Assembly: GCF_004358205.1 (NCBI RefSeq)
Contig: NZ_SMYO01000001.1
Location: forward strand, 186,001 to 250,000
Direction of reading: 5' to 3'
Length of the DNA: 64,000 bases
From: Bacillus salipaludis
GTDB taxonomy: Bacteria; Bacillota; Bacilli; Bacillales_B; DSM-18226
Shown: one piece after another, positions 29,203 through 38,900 of the stretch
How the letters are laid out: every line of letters starts with the position of its first letter
How positions within the stretch are numbered: position 1 is the first letter of the stretch
Notes under the pieces: model-generated
The model's input: the letters and a program-made list of their open reading frames with translations, nothing else
Database searches by the model: none
What the model was told of the DNA's origin: nothing
Program-made: the position numbers and the translations under genes

Positions 29203-29763
29203 CTATTTTACTTTAATAATATGTGCATCTTTTAACGGCCAATAAACTATGCTTGTCTTGCCGATTACTTTACTTAGAGGGACTGCACCAATATGTCGGC
29301 TGTCCTTACTGAAACGCCGATTATCTCCCATTACAAACAATTCGCCCTTTGGAACGGTCTTTTGACCTACAGCCGTTTCTTCGAGTTTAAATGACTCTGT
29401 TAATGGTCCATCTGTAACTTGTTTTTTATATTTATCTAAATACGGTTCTTTATACGCTTTCCCATTCACGTATAGGGTATCATTTTTATATTCAATCCGG
29501 TCGCCCGGAAGTCCAATTACGCGTTTTATGTAATCTTTATGCTCAGGAGCATGGAAGACAATGATATCAAACCGATGCGGCTCCCCTACTTTATAGCTAA
29601 ACTTATTTACAATCATTCTGTCCTGATCCTTCAGTGTTGGCATCATCGACAATCCATCCACTACAATCGGGGCAAATAAAAAATAACGAATAACTGCCGC
29701 TAAGATAACAGCTATTAGAAGCGCCTTTGTCCATTCCCATAGTTCATTTTTCTTTTTTGACAT
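29203..29763 (-). CDS. sipS: Type I signal peptidase
   Basis: Membrane-anchored Ser/Lys protease that removes signal peptides on the outer face. One N-terminal membrane segment (about 12-32, TKALLIAVILAAVIRYFLF), catalytic Ser39 in VVDGLSMMPTL and Lys80 in DYIKRVIGLPGDRIEY, and the box E motif FVMGDNRRFSKDSRHIG. The ATG at 29763 with GGTGGG upstream gives 186 residues; an in-frame start at 29808 reads back through the promoter region. The symbol denotes family; assignment to a particular Sip paralogue is not certain. Confidence 0.93.
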   Translation of the reverse strand: MSKKKNELWEWTKALLIAVILAAVIRYFLFAPIVVDGLSMMPTLKDQDRMIVNKFSYKVGEPHRFDIIVFHAPEHKDYIKRVIGLPGDRIEYKNDTLYVNGKAYKEPYLDKYKKQVTDGPLTESFKLEETAVGQKTVPKGELFVMGDNRRFSKDSRHIGAVPLSKVIGKTSIVYWPLKDAHIIKVK

Positions 29764-29796
29764 TAAATTCCCACCAATCTTTTGCAAAAAAATAAG

Positions 29797-29825
29797 TTTA
29801 TAAAGCATATTTTACATAACTTCAA
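29797..29825 (-). promoter_or_regulatory. Promoter of sipS (and rbgA-rnhB)
   Basis: Minus-strand TTGAAG (29820-29825), 17-nt spacer, TATAAA (29797-29802), located between the rplS terminator and sipS. Confidence 0.65.
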
Positions 29826-29905
29826 GAGATTTAACACGATGGGACATAATTTTTTAATGAAACTTTAATATTTTAACGCGGAAGTGCCTAATCATAAATC
29901 GATAG

Positions 29906-29935
29906 AAAAAAGAGCTTGCAGAGCAAGCTCTTTTT
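29906..29935 (-). terminator. Intrinsic terminator after rplS
   Basis: Minus-strand stem AGAGCTTGC-TCT-GCAAGCTCT followed by TTTTTT; the A tract on the other side makes it symmetrical. Confidence 0.9.
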
Positions 29936-29943
29936 TTTTCATA

Positions 29944-30288
29944 TTAGCGAATTTCTTTAATTCTTGCTTTTTTACCGCGAAGTTTACGTAAGTAATAAAG
30001 TTTAGCACGGCGAACTTTACCGCGGCGAATAACTTCTAGCTTCGCAATTTTTGGTGTGTGTACAGGGAAAGTACGCTCAACGCCTACTCCGTAAGAAACT
30101 TTACGAACTGTAAAAGTTTCGCTAATTCCACCACCACGACGCTTAATCACAACACCTTCAAATAACTGAATACGCTCACGAGTACCCTCGATAACTTTTA
30201 CGTGTACACGTACAGTATCCCCGGGACGGAACGCAGGAAGATCAGAGCGAAGTTGTTCTTTTGTGATTTCTTCGATTAATTTATGCAT
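29944..30288 (-). CDS. rplS: 50S ribosomal protein L19
   Basis: Large-subunit protein at the 30S-50S interface. The ATG at 30288 has AAGGAG 9 nt upstream and gives 114 residues starting [18 protein letters not shown]; an upstream TTG is not needed. Signature [60 protein letters not shown] is intact. It has its own promoter, structured leader and terminator, so it is a single-gene unit. Confidence 0.98.
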   Translation of the reverse strand: MHKLIEEITKEQLRSDLPAFRPGDTVRVHVKVIEGTRERIQLFEGVVIKRRGGGISETFTVRKVSYGVGVERTFPVHTPKIAKLEVIRRGKVRRAKLYYLRKLRGKKARIKEIR

Positions 30289-30291
30289 CGT

Positions 30292-30340
30292 ATTCAACTC
30301 CTTCCAACAGATGCTCTTGCATAGCTATTTAGCTATTACT
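30292..30340 (-). promoter_or_regulatory. Structured rplS leader, probable L19 autoregulatory leader
   Basis: In the roughly 100-nt leader, GATGTTC pairs with GAGCATC over 7 bp and encloses the nested hairpin ATAGCT-AAAT-AGCTAT, ending about 10 nt before the ribosome-binding site. Low-GC gram-positives are known to have an L19 leader in this place; I match it by position and fold, not by covariance-model search. Confidence 0.6.
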
Positions 30341-30399
30341 TGCAGCGGAACATCGTTATAAGACCAAACTGTTAAACAACAGCCCAAGTCACAAATAGT

Positions 30400-30428
30400 A
30401 TCATAACATAAACAGCAACACTGTGCAA
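30400..30428 (-). promoter_or_regulatory. Promoter of rplS
   Basis: Minus-strand TTGCAC (30423-30428), 17-nt spacer, TATGAT (30400-30405); near-consensus sigma-A promoter between trmD and rplS. Confidence 0.8.
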
Positions 30429-30431
30429 TAA

Positions 30432-31175
30432 CTACTTGGATTCTTTTTTTACCTCTTGTAGCCATTTTTCCTGCTCATCGGTCAAATCTATCTTTTCTAA
30501 TAAATCCGGCCTCCGTAACAGCGTTCGTCTTAAAGCCTCTTTATTTCGCCATTCCTCTATTAATTTATGATTTCCGGACAATAAAACTTCCGGAACCTTT
30601 AAACCGCGAAAATCAGCCGGACGTGTATAATGCGGGTGTTCCAAAAGTCCGGTGCTAAACGAGTCTTTCATATGAGACTCTTCATTTCCCAGCACTTCCG
30701 GTAATAGGCGGACAACACTATCAATCACAACCATTGCACCGAGTTCCCCGCCCGTTAAAACATAATCTCCGATCGAAATTTCATCTGTGACAATATTTTC
30801 GCGTATTCTTTCATCGTACCCCTCATAATGTCCGCAAATAAAAATTAAATGGTCCTCGCGAGCCAATTCTTCCGCTTTTCTCTGGTCATACCGTGACCCC
30901 TGAGGGCAGAGTAAAATTACTCTCGTATTTGGGCTGGCAGCTTTTTCTTTTAGGTCCGCCACAGCATCAAAAATTGGCTGCGGTTTAAGTACCATCCCTG
31001 CACCTCCGCCATACGGATAGTCATCCACAGTATTATGTTTGTTATCGGCATATTCACGGAAGTTCACAACATTATATTTAACCGCAGATTTTTCAGCAGC
31101 CTTGTGTAATATGGATTGTCCCAATACTCCTGTAAACATTTCCGGAAAAAGAGTAAGGATGTCGATTTTCATCAT
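30432..31175 (-). CDS. trmD: tRNA (guanine-N1)-methyltransferase TrmD
   Basis: SPOUT-class methyltransferase making m1G37, which prevents frameshifting. 247 residues with [11 protein letters not shown] (4-14), the trefoil-knot SAM-binding region [12 protein letters not shown] and [37 protein letters not shown], and the C-terminal [10 protein letters not shown]. The ATG overlaps the rimM stop (ATGA); a second ATG follows directly. Last gene of the rpsP-khpA-ylqD-rimM-trmD group. Confidence 0.98.
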   Translation of the reverse strand: MMKIDILTLFPEMFTGVLGQSILHKAAEKSAVKYNVVNFREYADNKHNTVDDYPYGGGAGMVLKPQPIFDAVADLKEKAASPNTRVILLCPQGSRYDQRKAEELAREDHLIFICGHYEGYDERIRENIVTDEISIGDYVLTGGELGAMVVIDSVVRLLPEVLGNEESHMKDSFSTGLLEHPHYTRPADFRGLKVPEVLLSGNHKLIEEWRNKEALRRTLLRRPDLLEKIDLTDEQEKWLQEVKKESK

Positions 31176-31690
31176 GAAAGTAACCCTTCCATCGGTTCGA
31201 TTAAAATGACCTTCTCTTTTACATCTACTTTCTTTACTACATCATGGATATAGGGAATTAATGTCTCCTTACCGCCCTTGCCTTTTATTACCCAAACATC
31301 GTTAGCACCCGGGGTAAGGATTTCAGTGACTTTGCCAATTTCTTCACCCTTGGTAGTCGCAACCAAGCAGCCGATAATTTCGTGAAAATAAAATTCATCT
31401 TCCTCCAATTGACCAAGATAGGATTCCGGAACCTTTAAAATTCCATCCCTAAATTTTTCTACTTCATTAATATTTTCTAAACCTTCAAATGTCAGCAAAT
31501 CAAAATTTTTATGGGAGCGGTGGCTTTTAACCTTTAATTCAATTGGGTCCTTTGCTTTCGGTAAAAATAAGTAAAGAATATTTCCTGTTTTGTACCGTTC
31601 TTCAGGGAAATCGGTTTTTGATATCACTCTTACTTCTCCTCTGATGCCATGTGTATTGACAATCTTCCCGACATTAAACCATTTTTCCAT
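31172..31690 (-). CDS. rimM: Ribosome maturation factor RimM
   Basis: 16S processing factor that binds S19 in the 30S head. N-terminal RimM domain ([30 protein letters not shown]) and C-terminal PRC barrel ([39 protein letters not shown]). The ATG at 31690 is chosen: AGAGGTG lies upstream and the start MEKWFNVGK matches homologues; an in-frame GTG at 31702 is within that site. 172 residues. Overlaps trmD by 4 nt. Confidence 0.97.
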   Translation of the reverse strand: MEKWFNVGKIVNTHGIRGEVRVISKTDFPEERYKTGNILYLFLPKAKDPIELKVKSHRSHKNFDLLTFEGLENINEVEKFRDGILKVPESYLGQLEEDEFYFHEIIGCLVATTKGEEIGKVTEILTPGANDVWVIKGKGGKETLIPYIHDVVKKVDVKEKVILIEPMEGLLS

Positions 31691-31704
31691 GCCATTGTTC
31701 ACCT

Positions 31705-32091
31705 CTATCGTATATCATCAATAATCCCATCTCGGATAATAATCGTAGGTTGTCCGAATTTCTCATCCCATATGTCTCCAACCTTTATTTCGATCAGGGC
31801 TTGTACTTCTTTTTCCTTTAGTTCACTGCCGATAGGCAGAATATGTAATTGTTCAATTTGAAAATCTAGAAGCTTCTCTTTTTCGTGACGCATCTGAATT
31901 TCTTTTTCAAAATGTTTTTTCAATGCACCCGGTGAAAAATTCTTTGATTTCTCTAAACGTTTTAATTCAAAGAGCAGCTGATCCCGTTCCTTTTGAAGCT
32001 GCAGTTTTTGAGCTTTAAATTTTTCAAACAGTTTTTCCTTGCTCTTTTCCGTTAATACCTGCTTAACCACAACAGATTGAATAATTTGCAT
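31705..32091 (-). CDS. ylqD: YlqD family protein
   Basis: 128-residue protein conserved in Bacillaceae between khpA and rimM; function unknown. The first two thirds are strongly charged and predicted to be helical or coiled coil ([37 protein letters not shown]). The C-terminal third looks like a small beta domain ([29 protein letters not shown]). The neighbours suggest a role near ribosome biogenesis, but that is inference only. AAAGGAG precedes the ATG. Confidence 0.9.
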   Translation of the reverse strand: MQIIQSVVVKQVLTEKSKEKLFEKFKAQKLQLQKERDQLLFELKRLEKSKNFSPGALKKHFEKEIQMRHEKEKLLDFQIEQLHILPIGSELKEKEVQALIEIKVGDIWDEKFGQPTIIIRDGIIDDIR

Positions 32092-32140
32092 AGTAGGTCT
32101 CCTTTACCCATCTAATAAGTGAGTTAAAAAAGTTAGCAAA

Positions 32141-32167
32141 AAAGGGAGGATATATATCCCTCCCTTT
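32141..32167 (-). terminator. Intrinsic terminator between khpA and ylqD
   Basis: Minus-strand stem AAAGGGAGG / CCTCCCTTT with an AT loop, followed by TTTGC. It lies inside the rpsP-trmD gene group, so it probably lowers expression of ylqD-rimM-trmD relative to rpsP. Confidence 0.8.
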
Positions 32168-32184
32168 AATCTAGATGCAAAAAG

Positions 32185-32415
32185 CTATTCACCAATTTCT
32201 AGAAATATTTTCTTCTGTTGTGATGATCCTGCTGCATAGACAACAGTTCTAATGGCCTTTGCAACGCGCCCTTGCTTTCCAATCACCTTACCAATATCCG
32301 TCTTGTTGACGGAAAGATGAAACGTGATTCGCTGCTCATCTTCCTTAACATCGACGCGAACGTCTTCCGGAAAATCAACCAAAGGCATAACAATTGTTTC
32401 GATCAATTGTTTCAT
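32185..32415 (-). CDS. khpA: KH-domain RNA-binding protein KhpA (YlqC)
   Basis: 76-residue single KH domain protein. The GxxG loop is IGKQGRVAKAIRTVV (about 43-57), preceded by the strand RITFHLSVNKTDIGKV. In gram-positives KhpA pairs with KhpB/EloR/Jag and affects cell elongation and RNA binding. It lies 10 nt after rpsP, the normal place. Confidence 0.95.
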   Translation of the reverse strand: MKQLIETIVMPLVDFPEDVRVDVKEDEQRITFHLSVNKTDIGKVIGKQGRVAKAIRTVVYAAGSSQQKKIFLEIGE

Positions 32416-32425
32416 TTGCGAATCC

Positions 32426-32698
32426 TTACTTGCTTAATTTTGCATTATGGAATTTTTCCATGATGCCTTGGTTAGAGAAAAGGTTACGAACTGTATCAGA
32501 TGGTTTAGCACCGTCTTGTAACCATTTAAGAGCTAATTCTTCGTTGATTTGAACTTGAGCTGGCTGTGCAACTGGATTGTAAGTTCCAACGACTTCAATG
32601 TAACGTCCATCACGAGGAGAACGAGAATCTGCTACTACGATACGATAGAAAGGAGTTTTTTTAGCTCCCATACGTTTTAAACGAATTTTAACTGCCAT
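32426..32698 (-). CDS. rpsP: 30S ribosomal protein S16
   Basis: Small-subunit assembly protein. 90 residues from the ATG at 32698, opening [42 protein letters not shown], the S16 signature; an in-frame ATG at 32728 adds non-conserved residues and passes through the CGGAGGTG ribosome-binding site. It has its own promoter and starts the rpsP-khpA-ylqD-rimM-trmD group. Confidence 0.98.
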   Translation of the reverse strand: MAVKIRLKRMGAKKTPFYRIVVADSRSPRDGRYIEVVGTYNPVAQPAQVQINEELALKWLQDGAKPSDTVRNLFSNQGIMEKFHNAKLSK

Positions 32699-32738
32699 TT
32701 TATATAAGCACCTCCGAATATGTTTCACACAAGAAATA

Positions 32739-32767
32739 ATATTAACAGAAAGAAATTAGCTTGTAAA
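32739..32767 (-). promoter_or_regulatory. Promoter of rpsP
   Basis: Minus-strand TTTACA (32762-32767), 17-nt spacer, TAATAT (32739-32744) with TGT before it (extended -10). Well placed 40 nt before the start codon. Confidence 0.75.
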
Positions 32768-32896
32768 GGTTTTTCTCTTTACGAGCCTTCTACGCTGAAT
32801 TATCTTCATTGCAGGCTTGCGACGAGCCTAACAATGCTTCTCCGAATAAGCTTTGGCGCAGGAGCACGGTTCCAAATTTTTTACACAAAAATGGTC

Positions 32897-34246
32897 TCAA
32901 AACTTAAACGGAAATTTAAATCCGCCTTTTTTCTTCCCCTTTTGCTGCATCCCTGACATTTGTTTCATCATTTTTTTCATGTCTTCAAATTGCTTAAGCA
33001 AGCGATTAACTTCAGGTACTGTTCTACCGCTTCCTTTGGCAATCCTTCTTTTGCGGCCTGAGTTCATGATTTCCGGATGAAGTTTTTCTTCTTTGGTCAT
33101 CGAGCGTATAATCGCTTCAACATGAGCAATTTGCTTTTCATCGATTTGAAGATTATTCAGTCCTTTAATCTTATTAGCTCCCGGCATCATTTTTAATAAT
33201 TCATCAAGCGGTCCGAGATTACGAACCTGACCTAATTGTTCCAAAAAGTCATCAAGAGTGAAGGATGCTGTTCTCATCTTTTGTTCGAGTTCTTTTGCCT
33301 TTTCCTCATCGACATTGGCCTGAGCTTTTTCAATAAGCGTCAGTACATCCCCCATGCCTAGAATTCGCGATGCCATCCGTTCTGGATGAAACGGTTCAAG
33401 TGCATCCATTTTTTCACCTAAACCGACGAATTTAATCGGGGTTTGGGTAACGGCACGAATTGAAAGGGCAGCACCACCACGGGTGTCCCCATCAAGCTTT
33501 GTTAACACTACGCCAGTTAACCCAAGAGTTTCATTAAAGCTTTGGGCAACATTGACAGCATCCTGACCTGTCATTGCATCGACAACAAGAAAGATTTCAT
33601 CGGGTTTTGTAAGTTCCTTAATGTCCTTTAACTCGTCCATTAAAGTTTCATCAATATGAAGTCGTCCGGCTGTATCAATTAAGACATAGTCATGATGCTC
33701 TTCCTTTGCCTTCGCAATGGCTTGCTTCGCAATTTCTACCGGGCTCACTTGGTCACCAAGTGAGAAAACCGGCATGTCCAATTGCTTGCCAAGTGTCTCC
33801 AGCTGCTTGATCGCGGCTGGACGATAAATATCGGCGGCAACCAGCAATGGTTTCCGGTTATACTTTTTCCGCAGTAGAAGCGAAAGCTTTCCAGTAGTTG
33901 TTGTTTTACCTGCCCCCTGCAAACCAACCATCATAATTACAGTTGGCGGGCGATTCGAAACAGCAATTTTACTTTGCTCGCCACCCATTAATTCTGTCAA
34001 CTCTTCATTAACAATTTTAATGATTTGCTGTCCAGGAGTTAAGCTTTTTAGGACTTCCTGTCCTACTGCCCGTTCACTGACTTTTTTGACAAATTCTTTT
34101 ACAACCTTGAAGTTTACGTCTGCTTCTAATAAGGCGAGACGAACTTCTCTCATCATTTCTTTTACATCCGCTTCAGAGACTTTCCCTTTACCGCGGATTT
34201 TTTGAATGGTACTTTGCAGTCGGTCGGCTAATCCTTCAAACGCCAT
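32897..34246 (-). CDS. ffh: Signal recognition particle protein Ffh
   Basis: SRP54 GTPase binding scRNA and signal peptides. 449 residues: N domain, G domain with G1 GLQGAGKTTTTGKL (about 107-120), DTAGRLHIDE, TKLDGDTRGG, and the methionine-rich M domain (from about 300) with SGRKRRIAKGSGRTVPEVNRLLKQFEDMKKMMKQMSGMQQ, ending in a basic GGFKFPFKF tail. Works with FtsY, encoded upstream. ylxM precedes it by 12 nt. Confidence 0.98.
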   Translation of the reverse strand: MAFEGLADRLQSTIQKIRGKGKVSEADVKEMMREVRLALLEADVNFKVVKEFVKKVSERAVGQEVLKSLTPGQQIIKIVNEELTELMGGEQSKIAVSNRPPTVIMMVGLQGAGKTTTTGKLSLLLRKKYNRKPLLVAADIYRPAAIKQLETLGKQLDMPVFSLGDQVSPVEIAKQAIAKAKEEHHDYVLIDTAGRLHIDETLMDELKDIKELTKPDEIFLVVDAMTGQDAVNVAQSFNETLGLTGVVLTKLDGDTRGGAALSIRAVTQTPIKFVGLGEKMDALEPFHPERMASRILGMGDVLTLIEKAQANVDEEKAKELEQKMRTASFTLDDFLEQLGQVRNLGPLDELLKMMPGANKIKGLNNLQIDEKQIAHVEAIIRSMTKEEKLHPEIMNSGRKRRIAKGSGRTVPEVNRLLKQFEDMKKMMKQMSGMQQKGKKKGGFKFPFKF

Positions 34247-34258
34247 ACATGCCGCCTC

Positions 34259-34591
34259 CTAATCCAGTTTCTCAAGCTCGGCGACTGCTTCAAGCATCGC
34301 CTGCTTTGAAGGTTGTTCCGCGTTTAGCAATTCTCTTACATGCTTTAATAGATTGCTGCGCTCTTGAAATTTCTGAAACAGCAGCAGCTTTTCCTCATAC
34401 TCCTCGAGCATTGCTTCCGTCCGTTTAATATTGTCATAAACGGCCTGTCGGCTGACATTATACTCTTCGGCAATTTCTCCTAGTGAGTAATCATCTAAGT
34501 AATAGAGAGACATATAGCTTTGCTGCTTTGGAGTTAACAACGAATAGTAAAAATCATAGAGATAATTCATCCGTGTGGTTTTCTCAAGCAT
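34259..34591 (-). CDS. ylxM: YlxM family HTH protein (SRP-associated)
   Basis: 110-residue helical protein encoded just before ffh in gram-positives; the Streptococcus homologue binds Ffh and modulates SRP. It carries a sigma-70 region 4-like HTH ([41 protein letters not shown], about 17-57). The ATG at 34591 is chosen because AGGAGGG lies 6 nt upstream; the ATG at 34597 is directly against that site. Transcribed with ffh. Confidence 0.95.
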   Translation of the reverse strand: MLEKTTRMNYLYDFYYSLLTPKQQSYMSLYYLDDYSLGEIAEEYNVSRQAVYDNIKRTEAMLEEYEEKLLLFQKFQERSNLLKHVRELLNAEQPSKQAMLEAVAELEKLD

Positions 34592-34632
34592 GCTCATCCC
34601 TCCTGTTGTTAAGTGAAAAGCCTTTACAATGT

Positions 34633-34661
34633 AGTTTACACAGTGGACCTGTCCCTGTCAA
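34633..34661 (-). promoter_or_regulatory. Promoter of ylxM-ffh
   Basis: Minus-strand TTGACA (34656-34661, consensus), 17-nt spacer, TAAACT (34633-34638). Lies just downstream of the family A copy, giving ylxM-ffh transcription independent of ftsY. Confidence 0.8.
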
Positions 34662-34715
34662 GATAAGGCCTTTCCAACGTTACTTGATTCATATTTTTGC
34701 AGATTTCATCATAGC

Positions 34716-34920
34716 GCTCTGTAAAACTAGTCTGTTGATTTACGCTCCACTAAGGAAAGCTTCCTAGAATAATCATCGCAGTGACAGGCTGCCTTTTGCC
34801 TGCCGCGAGGCACTTCGCTTTCCGCGGGCGGTCCGGGGAGCCTCCTCGGCGATGAAAGCGCCTGCGGGGTACTCCCCTGTCCCGTCCTTCCGCTCCAATC
34901 AACCGTTTTATTAAACAGAA
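34716..34920. repeat. Family A element, divergent copy A4
   Basis: About 205 bp with recognisable but decayed ends (GCTCTGTAAAACTAG and TTAAACAG) and no target duplication. It retains the family core, CACTTCGCTTTCCGCGGG and a GGGGAG...CTCCCC stem. In place of the first internal segment it has a 60-nt insertion holding the 34-nt module at 34748-34781 that is shared with family B copy B1, followed by a CAGGC / GCCTG hairpin. It fills most of the 379-nt ylxM-ftsY gap. Confidence 0.75.
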
Positions 34921-34926
34921 TTTTAT

Positions 34927-34963
34927 AAAAAGGAAAAGCAGTACTTTAAAAATACTGCTTTTC
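34927..34963 (-). terminator. Intrinsic terminator after ftsY
   Basis: Minus-strand stem GAAAAGCAGTA / TACTGCTTTTC followed by CTTTTT, 8 nt after the ftsY stop. Confidence 0.9.
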
Positions 34964-34970
34964 TGAGAAA

Positions 34971-35960
34971 TCATTCTTCTGTCTTTTCTACTTGGTCGGC
35001 AAATAATCCGTATACATATTGTTCTGCATTAAATTCTTGCAGGTCATCCATTTTTTCACCCAAGCCAACGAATTTTACTGGGATTTTTAATTCGTTGCGG
35101 ATAGCAAGGACAATTCCGCCCTTTGCTGTTCCGTCTAATTTTGATAATACGATCCCGCTTACATTCGTTACTTCTTTAAAGGTTTTCGCCTGGATAAGCG
35201 CATTTTGACCTGTAGTTGCATCAAGAACAAGGAGAACTTCATGTGGTGCGCCGGGAATTTCCCGTTCGATTACCCGTTTGACCTTCTCGAGTTCCTTCAT
35301 TAAATTTACTTTATTTTGCAATCGTCCAGCTGTATCACATAATAGAATATCTGCTTTACGGGCTTTGGCTGCTTGAATTGCATCATACATAACCGCTGCC
35401 GGGTCAGAACCCTCCGCTTGCTTGATTACTTCAACACCTACTCTCGAGCCCCATACCTCAAGCTGTTCGATTGCACCGGCACGGAAAGTATCCCCGGCGG
35501 CCATCAGCACCTTTTTTCCTTCACTTTTGAACTTATGTCCCAACTTTCCAATCGTTGTTGTTTTTCCAACCCCGTTGACACCTACAAATAAAATAACAGT
35601 AAGTCCCTCCGGTTGAATATTTAACTCCGAAGATAGCTCTTCACCCGCATTATAAATATCCACCAACTTTTCGGAAATTACACTTTGAACTTCCTTCGGA
35701 TCCTGAATATTGCGGCGTTTTACTTCCATTTTCAGTTCATCAATTAATTCCATTACTGTTTCAAAGCCCACATCCGCCTGAATGAGGATTTCTTCTAATT
35801 CTTCAAAAAAGTCCTCATCAACTTTACGGTATCTGGCAACAAGATCATTTACCTTACCGGAAAAACTATCCCGTGTTTTTGTAAGACCTTCCTTAAACTT
35901 TTCCGTAACAGAATCCGTTTGTTTCGTAATTTTCTCTTTTAATTTTTTAAAAAAGCTCAT
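34971..35960 (-). CDS. ftsY: SRP receptor FtsY
   Basis: Membrane-associated GTPase receptor for Ffh-ribosome complexes. 329 residues; short basic N-terminal region instead of the long acidic A domain of enterobacteria, N domain (about 25-110), and G domain with G1 GVNGVGKTTTIGKL (about 128-141), DTAGRLQNK, SKLDGTAKGG and VGLGEKMDDLQEF. Starts 17 nt after smc, the conserved rnc-smc-ftsY arrangement. Confidence 0.98.
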   Translation of the reverse strand: MSFFKKLKEKITKQTDSVTEKFKEGLTKTRDSFSGKVNDLVARYRKVDEDFFEELEEILIQADVGFETVMELIDELKMEVKRRNIQDPKEVQSVISEKLVDIYNAGEELSSELNIQPEGLTVILFVGVNGVGKTTTIGKLGHKFKSEGKKVLMAAGDTFRAGAIEQLEVWGSRVGVEVIKQAEGSDPAAVMYDAIQAAKARKADILLCDTAGRLQNKVNLMKELEKVKRVIEREIPGAPHEVLLVLDATTGQNALIQAKTFKEVTNVSGIVLSKLDGTAKGGIVLAIRNELKIPVKFVGLGEKMDDLQEFNAEQYVYGLFADQVEKTEE

Positions 35961-35977
35961 GATTTCACTTCCCTATC

Positions 35978-38900
35978 TTAAGATTCAACAAGCTCTTTTG
36001 TTTCCTCTAACCGAACCGACACAAGCTTTGAAACACCAGATTCCTGCATTGTTACCCCATAAAGAACATCTGCCTCTTCCATCGTCCCTTTTCGATGAGT
36101 AATGACAATAAACTGGGTTTCTAAGCTGTATCGTTTTAAATATTGACTAAAACGGTGAACATTTGCCTCATCAAGGGCAGCCTCGACCTCATCAAGAATA
36201 CAAAATGGCACCGGCCTAACCTTTAAAATTGAGAATAGCAAGGCTATAGCGGTTAACGCCCTTTCTCCTCCGGATAGAAGTCCCAAGTTCTGTAGTTTCT
36301 TCCCCGGGGGCTGCGCAACAATTTCTACACCCGTATTTAATAAATTCTCCGGTTCTGTAAGTCTTAAATCGGCGCGGCCGCCTCCAAATAAAGCGCGAAA
36401 TACCGGTTCAAAATGATTTCGGATTCCTTCAAACGTCTGTTCAAACCGTTTCTTCATTTCCATATCCATTTCTTCAATCACTTGGAAAAGCATTTCTTTT
36501 GCTTCTTGGAGATCGTTTTTTTGTTCATTTAAAAATTCATATCTCTCTGAGACCCGTTCATATTCTTCAATCGCGCCAAGATTTACATTGCCAAGCTCTT
36601 CGATTGCCAATTTAATCAACTTAACCCTTTTTCGGGCTTCCTCAATTGGAACCATTAACGGGAACTGTTCTTTTGCCCCTTCAAAAGATAATAAATATTC
36701 TTCTCTGAGGTGGCTCAGACGGTTTTCAAGTTCTACATCCAAACGATTAATTTTGACTTCTTCATCCTTTAACACTTCGGTCATTCCACGGTGAAGACGC
36801 TTAAGTTCCTTTGCTTCGAGCTCAAAATCCTCTAGAACTGTTTGCAGCTCCAAGCGTTCCTTTCTTCTTGATGAAATAAGCCCAATCGTTTCTTGTTTAT
36901 CCTGTTGCTTCCTGACTACTTGTTCTTCCAATTGTTCCTCTCCAGAAGAGCTATTAGTCATTTCTGATGAAAGCATCTGCAAGTCGTCCGATAAAATCGC
37001 TAATTTTTCTTCGCTTTCAGCTAAATCTTCCTTTGTAATCGCAAAACGTTCTTTTGCATTCGTCAACTGTTCATTTTTAGAAGCAAATTCAACCTTTAAT
37101 TCATTCATTTCATTTGTTAAGGTTTCTTTTGAAGATAAATCATGGGTCTTTTGCTCGGTTAGCTTTGCTATAAGCTCATCAAGGCCAGCAATCTTCTCTT
37201 GATAGGTTTCAAGATCATGGGATAATTCCCTTTTTCTCTCTGTTAAACGATCTCGTTCTTCGAAAAATTGACCTTTTTCTAAATCATAGATGCTTAAACG
37301 CTCATTTATATTCTTTTCCTCAAGCTCAGCACCATGTAAATCCCCTTTTAGTGATTGCTCGTTTACCCTTAATTCCTCACCAGTTTTGCGAATTTCTTCA
37401 AGAAGACCTTCATTTGTTTGAACCTCTTCTTTTAGCGCTTTCACCGTTTTCTCTAATCCAGAGGTTTTTTCCTCCATTACCGTGAGCTTTGTTTTCAAAT
37501 CTTCTAGCTCACCTTTTCGTGTTAACAGCGAGGAATTTTTTTGCTTAAGGGCACCGCCTGTCATGGAACCGCCAGGGTTTACAATATCACCGTCAATGGT
37601 TACGAGGCGGGAGCGATATTGAAGGATTTTTGCCAATTCATTAGCACCCTTTAAGTCTTTTGTGATCACCACATTGCCAAGAAGATTATTCATTACTTCT
37701 GCGTATCTTTGGTTGAACTGGACTAGACTTACTGCAGTTCCAATGAAGGAAGGATGATTTTCGATGGAAGACAGTTGGGAAGATGACAATGGCCGTCCTT
37801 TTATGACACTAAGCGGTAAAAAGGTCGCGCGCCCAAACGAATTTTGTTTTAAAAATTGAATGGCCATTCGTGCATTTACCTCTGTATCAACAACGATATG
37901 CTGCAATGCACCCCCAAGGGCTGTTTCAAGGGCGGTCTCATATTGTTTTGGCACTGTTACTAGTTCTGCAACTGCACCTTCAATTCCGGATAACTTTTTC
38001 CCGCGTGCCTTTAAAACCTCTTTAACGCCTTGGAAAAAGCCCGAAAAGTCCTCTTCCATTTCTTCAAGCATTTCTTTTCTTGATTTAGCCTGTTGCAGTA
38101 TTTGATAAGCTTGATACAAGGTTTTTTCTTGCTTTTGGTAATTGTTTTTAGCCGACTCCAGCTTCTTTTGCTGCTCGCGAAATAATACAACATGATCGCC
38201 CAGCTTTTTCTGGATTTCTGCTAATCTATTTTGGATAGATAATTTTTTCTCTGCAGCAATTTGGCGTTCCTCAATAAATCTGCTATTTTCCTCGTCGAGC
38301 CGTAAGTTCTTCTTCTCTTGCTGCTCAAGCTGCTGGACAATCATCCTTAGTTCATTTTTAGCTCCTGCCTGATCATTCAGCAATTCAATATATTCACTTT
38401 TTAATGATTCAATTTTTTCATCCATGTTTTCTGCGAATAATTGGAGCTTCTCCTGCTTTTCCTTTAACTGAGCTTTAAGTGATTGTGCCTGCTCACTTAA
38501 AAATCGAACCGACTCTGCTTGCGTATCGCGATTCTTTTTAAGCAGGTCCACCTTCTCCGCTAGTTCAGAAATATTTTTGATTAATTGGTCTTTATTCTGA
38601 GCAGCATTTTTCTTTCGTTCCTTTAAAACTTGCTTCCTGCCCTCCAATTTTTCAAGTTCTTCGCTTGCATAAAGGAGAACATTTTGTAAATCAGAAACCG
38701 ACTCATCAATGGCTGTTACGTGATCCCTTGTTTCAGTAATTTGAGCCTCTTTCTTTTGCAGCTGGGTCGAGAGCTTTAATTCTTCTTGTTGATGCTCTTC
38801 TAGCAGATGAGTTAACTTTTCCCACTTTTGATGGAGTTCTTCAATTTCATAAACTGTTAGTGCTACTTCAATTTTTTCAAGCTCTTCTTTTTGCTCTAAA

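Noticed and set aside
32800..32896. Possible further family B copy downstream of ffh (GGCGCAGGAGCACGG region)
   Set aside because: Matches the family only over a few bases and lacks either conserved end; not distinguishable from chance.
34750..34974. 74-codon reading frame between ylxM and ftsY
   Set aside because: Lies within repeat A4 and the ftsY terminator; low-complexity Arg/Gly-rich product typical of the repeat.
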